16,552 nucleotides of DNA from assembly GCA_030674155.1 (NCBI GenBank), contig JASPKP010005047.1, positions 1 to 16,552 of the forward strand, written 5' to 3'. Origin of the DNA: Stramonita haemastoma. Its lineage: Eukaryota > Mollusca > Gastropoda > Neogastropoda > Muricidae. A program made the translations under genes and the position numbers. Each line of letters starts with the position of its first letter. Within the stretch, counting starts at the first letter, position 1. This document shows positions 1 through 7,159 of this stretch, one piece after another. The notes beneath the pieces are model-generated. The model was not told the origin of the DNA, searched no databases, and saw only the letters and a list, made by a program, of their open reading frames with translations.

Positions 1-14
1 CCCCCCCTTTTAAA
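1..14. repeat. End of a D block (D0), array continues left
   Basis: The opening bases, C-rich then TTTTAAATTTAAACGAG, match the last bases of the D blocks at about 2490-2512 and 12000-12020, which lead straight into block A in the same way. The window therefore starts inside a tandem array rather than at its edge. Confidence 0.6.
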
Positions 15-635
15 TTTAAACGAGCTAGTTACAGCAGAAGATCTAACCTCGTCCTTTTTTGGACGCTGGGGATTTTGTTTTGTGACAATATCATTGTCAT
101 ATTATTTAGCTGTATGTGTGTTCGCATACATATAGTCAGGTCAAGGTTTCCTCTGCTACTGGTAACCATGTAACCCAGTACTACCTGCCACATGTGGCGA
201 GTAAACCCAACCAAAAAATCTGACTTGGAGAGGGATGGGCTCGATAGGTTCAATTTACCCAAGACTCACCCATGAAGAAAAGAGAATCTCCATACGGGAT
301 TGTTCATTGCCCAGGTTACCAAGGATAATGAGGATGATGTGATGCTGAGCTATGGAAGTGCATGTGCTTTGAGACTTCTTGACAGAGTTGTACTCTATGC
401 TTACTATCATACTATATCCCGGCATTAAGCGGGCCTGAGAGCTACATACTACCTGCAGTGTTGGTCAGTTAATTTGAGCAAGACCTCTCAAACTGGCATC
501 TGTAAAGTGGATGAAGCTGGACTGTGTGGTCCCAATCTTCCTTCTGAGCCCACAGCACACTCACTGTGGATAGGAGCCGGCCGCGAGCCGAAAAATCCCT
601 ATGACCCAAATGGGATTCGAACCTACAACCTTCCA
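15..635. repeat. Block A copy 1 (best-preserved)
   Basis: This is the reference copy of a roughly 600 bp block that recurs at 2508, 7613, 10138, 12017 and 15160. Visible landmarks in order are the start TTTAAACGAGCTAG, a short hairpin at 50-65 (CGTCC, six T, GGACG), the perfect palindrome CCACATGTGG near 189-198, AGAGGGATGGGCTC near 230-242, a PstI-like CTGCAG near 453, and a SINE remnant at about 549-635. It shows no sustained open frame that is shared with the other copies. It is followed directly by T-rich block B. Its base quality is clearly better than that of the later copies, which makes it the best template for a consensus. Confidence 0.85.
549..635 (-). mobile_element. Headless tRNA-SINE remnant at the 3' end of block A
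   Basis: On the minus strand GGTTCGAATCCC (612-623) matches the RNA polymerase III B-box (GGTTCRANNCC). The stretch 549-635 aligns with the more complete SINE at 7030-7147: a CAC..TCACT..GG(A/G)TAGGA segment, then a GCGAGC/GCGGGC segment, then AAATCCC, then GGGATT(C/T)GAACC and CTTCC. Unlike that SINE, the tRNA head with the A-box is absent, and B-block sequence begins immediately. The remnant is present at the same place in A3 to A6 (about 8112, 10713, 12594, 15711), so it was part of the unit before amplification. It is too incomplete to be a tRNA gene. Confidence 0.65.
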
Positions 636-1117
636 GTCCTCCGTTTCACTTGTGTTTTCTTTGTCCTCTGTTTCACTTTATTTGTGTTTTTATTGTCCTC
701 ATCAGTTTCACTTGTGTTATTGTCATCAATTCAACCTGTGGATATCATTGTCATCATCATCTTTGCTGGTGTTATCATTGTCATTTTTTTTTTAGCTTTA
801 TTTGTGTTAACATTGTTATCATTACTTGTTTTGTATTGTTGTCAGCATCATCATCTTGATTTATCCTTGTCATTACCATCAGCTTCACTTGTTATTAACA
901 GGGTTTGTTTGTTGTTTTTGTTTGGTTGGGTTTGGGTTTTTTTTTGCTGCCTTATCTTCTGTGACGTTCGTATCCCTGCTGTTCCTATGCTGCTTGTTTT
1001 CATCTCGATGCCATGGCCATACCTACCTCATTAGTTTTTGTGTCATCATTGTCTTTCATAATCATCACTTTTGTTGTGTTAACTGTCATTTCACCATCAT
1101 CCCTTTACTGCTTTAGT
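636..1117. repeat. Block B copy 1: T-rich degenerate minisatellite
   Basis: The block is made of loose repeats of a 26-28 base motif of the form TTTCACTTGTGTTATCATTG followed by TC and CTC. The period is clearest at 640-800 and blurred later. It also contains a G/T-rich stretch near 900-945 and CATCTCGATGCCATGGCC near 1000-1017. Forward frames give long hydrophobic peptides only because TTT, GTT, ATC and CTT codons dominate. Frames are not preserved between copies, so I do not call a membrane protein. Copies recur at 8134, 10736, 12626 and 15736. Confidence 0.75.
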
Positions 1118-1219
1118 GTTCAAGTACGTCGATTTTGTACATGACTGTCACTAGAGAACAACGTGTAGTTAGGTTGTCTCTCTATGTAGTCGAATTCAAA
1201 CATTGCTTGATCATTGTTA
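1118..1219. repeat. Linker T copy 1
   Basis: A linker of about 100 bp runs from TACGTCGATTTTGTAC through CTGTCACTAGAGAAC and GTCGAATTCAAACATTG to TGATCATTGTTAG. It always stands immediately before the first unit of a C array (1118, 8604, 9651, 11196, 13081, 14828). Twice it follows block F instead of block B, so it travels with C as a T-C module. Confidence 0.75.
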
Positions 1220-2270
1220 GAGAGCATCAGAATGCTCTGTAGGTTTGCATTGTGTTTATGTCCTGTAATCAAGGAGGACAGCATGTAGCTAGGCTGATCC
1301 AACTTGATCTTAAGTGATCGTGTAGAGTGGTCACACTATTGTGTTTCTAGTCATTGTCAGAGAGCATCAGAATGCTCTGTAGGTTTGCATTGTGTTTATG
1401 GCCTGTACATCAAGGAGGACGGCAGTGTAGCTAGGCTGATCCAACTTGATCTTAAGTGATCGTGTAGAGTGGTCACACTATTGTGTTAGAGAGCATCAGA
1501 ATGCTCTGTAGTTTTTGGATTGTGTTAATGGCCTGTACATCAAGGAGGACAGCAGTGTAGCTAGGCTGATCCAACTTGATCTTAAGTGATCGTGTAGAGT
1601 GGTCACACTATTGTGTTCTAGTCATTGTCAGAGAGCATCAGAATGCTCTGTAGGTTTGCATTGTGTTTATGGCCTGTACATCAAGGAGGACGGCAGTGTA
1701 GCTAGGCTGATCCAACTTGATCTTAAGTGATCGTGTTAGAGTGGTCACACTATTGTGTTAGAGAGCATCAGAATGCTCTGTAGGTTGCATTGTGTTTATG
1801 GCCTGTACATCAAGGAGGACAGCAGTGTAGCTAGGCTGATCCAACTTGATCTTAAGTGATCGTGTAGTGTGTTCACAATATTGTGTTCTAGTCATTGTCA
1901 GAGAGTATGAGAATGCTCTGTAGGTTTTTCATTGTGTTTATGGCCTGTATATCAAGGAGGACACAGTGTACTGGGCTGATCCAATTTTGATCTTAAGTGA
2001 TCGTGTGATGGTCCAATATTTGTTCAGTCATTGTAAGAGACCATCAGAAAGCTCTGTAGGTTTGCATTGTGTTTAAGGCCTGTATATCTGGAGGACGGCA
2101 GTGTAGCTAGGCGATCCAACTTGATTTTAAAGTGATCGTGTAAGGGGTCCACTATTGTGTCAAGAGCAAAATGCCTGTAGGTTTGCATGTTTTATGGCCT
2201 GTAATAAAGGGGGACGCAGGTAGTAGGCTGATCCAATTGATCTTAAGTGATGGTGTAAGTGGTCCCCAAT
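1220..2270. repeat. Block C copy 1: about 8 hairpin-bearing units of 126-142 bp
   Basis: Units begin with GAGAGCATCAGAATGCTCTG at 1220, 1360, 1489, 1631, 1761, 1901, about 2037 and about 2163. The spacings are 140, 129, 142, 130, 140, 136 and 126. The difference is mainly a segment CTAGTCATTGTCA, present just before units 1360, 1631 and 1901 and absent before 1489 and 1761. This gives a roughly 270 bp long/short dimer through most of the array. Each unit then carries GTAGGTTTGCATTGTG, TTATGGCCTGTACATCAAGG, AGCTAGGCTGATCCAACTTG, ATCTTAAGTGATCGTG and GTGGTCACACTATTGTG. The first six units are nearly identical. The last two are degraded, where base quality also falls. Confidence 0.92.
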
Positions 2271-2507
2271 TTTATAGTTTTAAGTGATCGTATAGATTGG
2301 TCCCTTTTTTCATCAAGAGCAATACTTGACAAAAAGTTTTATCATTGTTCATGCAAAATTGACTGATCTTTACATGATAACATTTTCCACTGCCTGTAGT
2401 TAAGTGTTAAGTTGTATGAAAGTGAAAAAAAGCGTCTTGATTGTAAATTTTCTTGCCTTTTTGAGTTGTGCTTTGGGAGAGCTGTGACCGCCACCCTTTT
2501 CGGACGA
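2271..2507. repeat. Block D copy 1: tail between C and the next A
   Basis: The block runs from TTTTAAGTGATCGTATAGAT through a TTGTTCATGCA segment, CCTGTAGTTAAGT, AAAAAGCGTCTTG, TTTTCTTGCC and CTTTGGGAGAG to a C-rich end that joins TTTAAACGAG of A2. A full copy is at 11783-12016. Shortened copies, in which F replaces the second half, lie at 9056-9180 and 14231-14342. No coding potential was seen. Confidence 0.75.
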
Positions 2508-2970
2508 ATTTAAACGAGCTTTTTTACAGCAAAAGATCAACCTCGTCTTTTTGGACGCGGGGATTTTGTGTTTTGACAATATCATTGTCTATTTTTTACT
2601 GTATTTGTTTTTTTCCATACATATAGTCGGGACAAAGGTTTCCTCTCACGGGTAACCATGTAACCCAGTACAACCTGCCACATGTGGCGAGTAAACCCCA
2701 AACCAAAAAATCTGACTTGGGAGGGATGGGCTCCGATGGGTTAAATTTCCCCAAGATCACCCATAAAGAAAAGAATCTCCATAGGGGATTTTCTTGCCCA
2801 GGTTACCAAGGATAATGAGGAGATGTGATGCTGCAGATAAAGTGCATGTGCTTTGAACTTCTTGAAAGTTGTACTCTTGTTTTACTATCATACTATTCCC
2901 GCTTTAAAAAGCGGGCCTGAGAGTACATAACCTGCAGTTTTGGTCATTAATTTGACAATACTCTCAAACT
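2508..2970. repeat. Block A copy 2, truncated by internal deletion
   Basis: It matches A1 from TTTAAACGAG through CCACATGTGG (about 2687) and GCGGGCCTGAGAG to CTCTCAAACTG. It then switches to sequence normally found at the end of block B (TGTCATTTC..CCTTTA..CTTTAG, as at 1084-1116). The last part of A, including the SINE remnant, and nearly all of B are missing, about 585 bp by comparison with A1-B1. The junction falls in a short shared AACTG.CAT. Confidence 0.8.
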
Positions 2971-3345
2971 GTCATTTCCCCATATCCCTTTACGCTTTAG
3001 TTTTTCACTTTTGGTTTCTTTTTGTCATCATCTTTCCCCATACATCACATTCATTTTTTCATCATTTTTTGTGTTATCATCATCATTATCACATCATCTG
3101 TTATTGTTGCCTCTTTCCATTTTTAGGTAGGGGGTTTGGTACAAAATTTGTGATTTGGCGTATTACAGACTTTTTTTGAACCAGGCCACTGTTTAAAGCC
3201 CCAATGTCCCAAAGTGGCCAGCCCCACAAGTGGCCAGTCCCCAAGGGCCATGCCCAAAAGGCCCCCATGTCCCACAATGCATTTTGGCTTGGTTGGTGCA
3301 GCCTACTCCCCAAGTTGATCTCAGCCTGGCTGCCCCCTAGCCGGG
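2971..3345. repeat. Block E copy 1: array-terminal block with GTGGCC minisatellite
   Basis: It begins with the last 40 bases of block B, then a T/CAT-rich stretch (TTTCTTTTTGTCATCATC and similar), then TTAGGTAGG.GG and a GAACC.GGCCACT motif. A minisatellite of about 16 bp follows (AGTGGCCAGTCCCCAA and variants such as TGGCCATGTCCCACA) at about 3185-3290. It aligns with 16208-16552 at the other end of the window. Beyond about 3290 (GCATTTTGGCTTGGTTGG onward) it runs past the part that can be compared. Confidence 0.75.
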
Positions 3346-3530
3346 CCCAAATGCACTTGGGGGGGGGGGGTTTTTTTTTTTGGGTTTTGTGTTTGAGGCC
3401 GTGGAAGCTGTTATGCTGAAGACCCTTTGTGTTGATGAGGACATCCCTGTACCTGGCCCGGGACGGGGACATTAGCCCTCACCCTCACTTGGGTTGTCTT
3501 CCAGTGAGTATTTCCTGTCTGGTGGTGGAG
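3346..3530. other. Short non-repetitive stretch after E1
   Basis: A G run and T run at about 3359-3380 are followed by ordinary-looking sequence at 3385-3525. A short open stretch (EAVMLKTLCVDEDIPVPG) can be read from about 3403, ending in a stop near 3471-3473, and a CAG/GTGAGT-like splice donor context occurs near 3502-3510. This could be a scrap of an exon, but it is short, isolated and flanked by low-complexity sequence. I recognise no protein family. Confidence 0.2.
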
Positions 3531-3608
3531 GGGGGAGAGAGGGTTGTATTTCTCTGGGTGTTGGGGGGGGGGGGGGGGGGGGGTGGAGGGGTATTTTCTG
3601 TGTGTTGG

Positions 3609-3663
<55 letters not shown>

Positions 3664-3745
3664 TTATATTTCTTTGCTTTTTGAAGGGGGGGGGAAGGGG
3701 TAGGATATATTAGTATTTCTTGTGTGTTGGGGGGGGGGGATATTT
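3531..3745. repeat. Poly-G-rich low-complexity tract
   Basis: It contains uninterrupted G runs at about 3563-3583 (21 bases) and 3610-3661 (52 bases), plus shorter runs to 3739. Spacers such as GTATTTTCTGTGTGTTGG and ATATTTCTTTG repeat loosely between runs, as in a G-rich minisatellite. Runs of this length are rarely read accurately, so the true length is uncertain. The glycine-only peptides they encode are not genes. Confidence 0.7.
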
Positions 3746-4135
3746 TGGCTGGTTTTGTTTGTTCATTCGGTGTGGTGTGTGTTGTGTGTTTGACGGGTGT
3801 TAAATAGTTGTGTGCATGTGTCTTTTAAGGGAGAAGGGGGTTAAAAATAATTAATGGTGGATGGATTGAGGGCGGGGGGGGGTGATTGCATTTTTGGGAG
3901 GGATTAATACAGCCCCCTTTTGCCTAAACCGTATTTTATCGTTTTTTTTATATTTTTTTACCCTAGAATAAAATCGTTTTCGTGATAAAATGCTTTTTTT
4001 GAACCCCCAAAAAAAAAATAAAAAACCACTGCAAAGGATTAAAGGGGAAATAGCTTTTCATTATTTTTCTCTGTCCGCGATTACTTCCCTTTTGGTGTTT
4101 CCCCAAGATGGCGTCTCGTCTGTCTCCCCCTTTCT
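3746..4135. other. Low-complexity spacer, no gene seen
   Basis: GT-rich sequence (3760-3830) passes into A/T-rich sequence with homopolymer runs (3840-4020) and mixed sequence to 4135. I see no shared repeat block, no RNA gene and no convincing open frame. Confidence 0.5.
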
Positions 4136-4260
4136 CCCCCAACTACTCAATCACTCACCCCCCCTCACTCACTTAAACCTCCCTCACTTCCCTCACTCCC
4201 CCCCCACCACCCCACCACCCACACACACAAAAACACACACACACACACACACACCCCACA
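4136..4260. repeat. C-rich, ACTC-rich tract and (CA)n microsatellite
   Basis: CTCACTCCC-type repeats (4150-4215) lead into (CA)n at about 4218-4256. This is a compound microsatellite with no coding value. Confidence 0.85.
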
Positions 4261-4570
4261 CCTTTTGGGTAGTCTGTGCATGATTTTGTTTAAATCAGAT
4301 AAACAGTTTTTTTTTTTAAAAAATCACTTTTATTGTTTTTTTTTTTTTTTTTTTTTTTTTTGTCTCCACCCTCTGCCCCCCTTTTTTGTTTTCCTTCTCT
4401 CCCATTAGGAATGTTTGTTTTTTCCTCATTTGTATCTTTCTTTTTTTTACTATCCCTCCCCCTTTGCAAATCTCTGTAATAGTCTGTCAATCTTTTTTTT
4501 TATCTCTCATTCCCCACCCCACCCCCTTTCTCTTGTTTTTTGTTTCTTTAAGTCAAACATCCAAACACCC
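4261..4570. other. T-rich and pyrimidine-rich spacer with a poly-T run
   Basis: It holds a run of about 23 T at 4339-4361 and then TTC/TCCC-rich sequence to 4570. The poly-T could be the reverse-complement tail of a retroposed element, but I could identify no element body beside it. Confidence 0.45.
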
Positions 4571-4692
4571 CCTTTAGTACCCTACTCACACACACAGCAC
4601 ATAGACACAAACACACACACACACACCACACACCACCCCACACACCAAAAACACCCACACACACACACAAAACACAAAAATCACACCCACAC
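4571..4692. repeat. (CA)n microsatellite, imperfect
   Basis: ACACAC runs, broken by CCCC and AAAA interruptions, extend right up to the SINE-like sequence at 4694. Another (CA)n tract follows that element at 5038, so the element sits inside or beside one CA-rich tract. Confidence 0.85.
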
Positions 4693-4693
4693 G

Positions 4694-5037
4694 TGAAGGG
4701 ATAGCGTAGTGTCAAAAACATTTTTCTCGCTTTTTGAAAACCCGGGGTTCAATTTTTGTTTGAGGAGTTTTTCCCCCCCGGAGTTGACTCAGTGCTGACC
4801 CACCTCCCCAAAAGTCCTTTGGATGAGACTAAAAAGGGAGGCCCCCGTTGTAATGCACGCAGAACATTTTTGCACACACTTAAATCCTTTTCCGCTTTTC
4901 ATAAGTGGGCCATCATGTGCCGGGGAACAATGACATTTCAAAACTTCAGAACAGGGGGACTGGATGAAAAAAAGCACGGGAGTGTTATCCCATTACCCCT
5001 CGATAAAAAAGAATAAAATAAAAAAAACTAAAAAAAA
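4694..5037 (+). mobile_element. tRNA-derived SINE, plus strand, with A-rich tail
   Basis: The head reads GGGATAGCGTAGTG (4698-4711), which fits the A-box TRGYNNARNNG except near its end. GGGGTTCAATT follows at about 4744-4754 and fits a degraded B-box, about 44 bases downstream, which is tRNA-like spacing. The body contains GTCCTTTGGATGAGAC (4814-4829), TAATGCACGCAGAAC and GGGCCATCATGTGCCGGGG, a pattern like the shared central domains of invertebrate tRNA SINEs. I cannot name the family. The end is A-rich (5008-5037) and runs into (CA)n. Open frames inside it are incidental. Confidence 0.6.
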
Positions 5038-5095
5038 CACACACACACACCACATTTTAACACACACACACACACACCCCGCACACACACACACA

Positions 5096-5126
<31 letters not shown>

Positions 5127-5149
5127 CCCACCACACACACAACCACCAC

Positions 5150-5190
<41 letters not shown>

Positions 5191-5285
5191 CACACACAAA
5201 AATCACACACACACCACCACACACCAAACCCCCAACACACACACAAACCCCAATCCACACCACACACACACACACACACACACAA
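5038..5285. repeat. Long (CA)n microsatellite
   Basis: CA dinucleotides run for about 250 bases with CCA and AAA interruptions. On the complementary strand this gives Cys-Val peptides, and on this strand Thr-His peptides; both are artefacts of the repeat. Confidence 0.95.
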
Positions 5286-5332
5286 CACTCCCCCTCTCTC
5301 TCTCTCTCCCCTCTCTCACTCTCTCCCCCTCT
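5286..5332. repeat. (CT)n microsatellite
   Basis: A CT-rich run adjoins the (CA)n tract, giving a compound CA/CT microsatellite. Confidence 0.9.
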
Positions 5333-5570
5333 CCTGAAAACCAAATGTAGGGGCAAGTTTTTTTTGAAAAAACCATTCTTTATTAAAATTTAAAAAGCAT
5401 GTGTGCCAAAAAATTTTAAGCCCCTTATTGGAACGTCAAATAAATACATTTAGAATACACCAAGACCAAGAAAGATTGGGAATACTATTTTTGCATCAAA
5501 AATTTTAATTCAACTGTCCAAATACTTTTTTTTTATTTGCGGGGGTAGAAAAAGGTCTGTTAATGGGGGG
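5333..5570. other. A/T-rich unique spacer, no gene seen
   Basis: Ordinary A/T-rich sequence with short homopolymers (such as TTTTTTTT near 5359 and 5527). It shows no similarity to the A-F blocks, no RNA polymerase III boxes and no long open frame. Confidence 0.5.
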
Positions 5571-5574
5571 GGAG

Positions 5575-5614
<40 letters not shown>

Positions 5615-5645
5615 GGGGGGTTTTTGTGTCCGGGGCGGGGGTATG
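5571..5645. repeat. Poly-G tract
   Basis: About 37 consecutive G at 5577-5613, then T and more G runs to 5640. This is the second very long G run in the spacer. Its length is likely unreliable. Confidence 0.8.
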
Positions 5646-5935
5646 TTAGTGTATTTTGTATTAATCGTTTTAAAAGTTTTTTAAATCCAAAAGTTGTTGT
5701 TTTTTTCCCACATGGAACAAAAGACAATGCTGGAAGTGAGTGGAGTATGACAGGTTGGGGATTTACGGGGTCCATTTTTACGGGGGACTAGTGGGGGGTT
5801 TTCCCCGTGGACTTGTGTGGAGGGACCCGGGCCCCCAGCGTGACCTGCAGGTCAGGGAGGAAAGCACACCCCCGCCGTCCCCCCTTGGGGTGCCCGCTTC
5901 GCGAGTCTGGGGGTTTTTAGCTTCATCTTTGGGGG
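5646..5935. other. Unique G-rich spacer, no gene seen
   Basis: Mixed sequence with G- and C-runs. The open stretch at 5740-5973 has no recognisable motif and lies across homopolymer runs where the frame cannot be trusted. Confidence 0.4.
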
Positions 5936-6118
5936 TTGATGTGAGTGTTTTCCGGGTGTGCGCTGGCTTTTGAGTGCTGGGGGGTAGTGATGTGGCGGTG
6001 TATTCTTGCGTAAAGTATGTGTTTTGCCGGGTTAGCGCGTGTTTTTATGTGCGGGGTAGGATGGCGTGAGTGCCGTGGGGGGGTTTCCCGTGTGAATGAG
6101 TCGTATTGCTGTGATGTG
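5936..6118. repeat. GT-rich minisatellite, left part
   Basis: Degenerate repeats of about 25 bases, with recurring TAGTGATGTG, TGCCGGGT and GTGAGTGCTG words. The same words continue at 6491-7020, so this and that tract are two halves of one minisatellite split by 6119-6490. Confidence 0.65.
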
Positions 6119-6490
6119 TTATGAAATCGAGGCTGCAATCATCTTGGTGGTTTGAGATTTTCCCCCCACAAAACTAGGAACACTGACGGCATCTAACCTT
6201 AAATACTCAGCATGACCCCAAAGGCCAGTGCAGGCAGAGAAATAGCATGGAATGGAGAACCCCAACAAGAAATGGGAAAAAGAGAAAACAGTTTTTCCAC
6301 CAACCGTGTATTCAGATGAAGCAAGTGAGCAATCTACCGCCCACTGTGTTCCATGGACCCAGCTACTGTCCCAAAGGGCCCTGGTAAAGATTGTACCCAA
6401 ACAACCTGGACCCTGTCAAACAGATGGAGGCTACAGATGCTGTCCCCAAAATGGAGGAGCAGGGTTTGATGAGTAATCATTGGAGAATAG
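6119..6490. other. Non-repetitive island inside the GT minisatellite
   Basis: This 370 bp stretch lacks the GT-rich repeat words on either side and has balanced base composition. A forward open frame at 6252-6476 (74 codons) ends in a Cys-containing stretch, GPCQTDGGYRCCPQNGG, before TAA at 6474-6476. Another forward frame is also open over part of it, so the reading is ambiguous. I recognise no family with confidence; a cysteine-rich exon fragment or a piece of an inserted element are both possible. No clear target-site duplication flanks it. Confidence 0.3.
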
Positions 6491-7020
6491 AACAGCTACT
6501 GCCGGTGTTTGATTGGTGTGATGGCCAGGTGTAGTGATGTGCTGTGAGGTAGTGTGTGCCGGTGTAGTGATGTGGGTGATTCCCCCAATGTGGGATGTTT
6601 GTGTTGCAGGACTGCATGTGTGATGTGGGGGGTATATGATGTACTCTGATTTGCGGGATGAGTGCTGTCTGGTGTGGTAAGTGAAGTGCTGTGAGGCCGG
6701 ATGTATGAAGTGATGTTTTGAGGGTGCCGGTTAGTGAATGATGTGTTGTGGTGCCGACGCTGTGCTTTTATGTGCTGGGTGTCGTGAATGTGTGGTGTGA
6801 TGTGCCGACTGCAGTGCGTGTGTGCCAGGTAAAGTGATTTCTTTTTGGGAGTTTCCGGATCGTGTTGAAATGTGATGTGCCGGGTGTAGTGAGTGCTGAT
6901 GTGCTGGGTGTTTGTTTGTGGGGAAATTTATGATTTCCGACGCAGTGCTGTGATGTGCCGGATGTGCTGTAGGGCCCGGGTGCTTGATTGCGATGTATGG
7001 ATAAAATTTGCTGTATGTCC
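6491..7020. repeat. GT-rich minisatellite, right part
   Basis: Imperfect repeats of roughly 25 bases share words such as GTGATGTGCCGGGTGTAGTG and GTGATGTGCTG. Copies are clearest at 6520-6580 and 6860-6965. The reverse frames give Pro-Ala-His-rich peptides (TPSTSA, HPAHH) purely from this repeat. Confidence 0.7.
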
Positions 7021-7029
7021 CCAAGTGCA

Positions 7030-7147
7030 TGCTGATTTTCACATTCACTCGGGTAGGAACTGGTCGCGGGCCCCCAAATCCCCAGAGTTTTATGGGATTT
7101 GAACCGGCGACCTTCCCTCAAAAGCCAAGGTGCTAAACCCCCGCACC
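7030..7147 (-). mobile_element. tRNA-derived SINE, minus strand, head present
   Basis: Read on the minus strand from 7147, the sequence gives GGTTTAGCACCTTGG, a spacer of about 20 bases, then GAAGGTCGCCGGTTCAAATCCC, the typical B-box context of tRNA SINEs (B-box 7094-7105). The A-box position (7125-7135) is degraded. The downstream body (7030-7090) matches the SINE remnant at the end of block A (549-611). Like that remnant, this element is followed on the plus strand by a TTTCACTTGTGTTATCATTG-type T-rich array. Confidence 0.65.
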
Positions 7148-7159
7148 TAGTGGCTGGTC

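Noticed and set aside
474..1116. Long hydrophobic open frames in block B, resembling multi-pass membrane proteins (also at 7099-7533, 7856-8639, 12777-13088, 15621-15951)
   Set aside because: They come from T-rich repeats. Several frames are open at once, and frames and stops are not shared between aligned B copies.
1220..2270. CRISPR array
   Set aside because: Units of 126-142 bp are similar along their whole length with no unique spacers, and the sequence is eukaryotic.
3400..3510. Exon with splice sites after E1
   Set aside because: Only about 23 codons, no recognised family, and the acceptor tract is an unreliable homopolymer. Kept only as a low-confidence remark.
3429..3713. Glycine-rich open frames
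   Set aside because: Direct translation of poly-G runs of uncertain length.
4964..5356. Thr-His and Cys-Val repeat peptides on both strands
   Set aside because: Direct translation of a (CA)n microsatellite.
6731..7121. His/Pro/Ala-rich reverse-strand open frames
   Set aside because: Reverse translation of the GT-rich minisatellite.
7090..7147. Functional tRNA gene on the minus strand
   Set aside because: The B-box context is good, but the A-box is degraded, I could not fold a cloverleaf, and the flanks match a SINE body.
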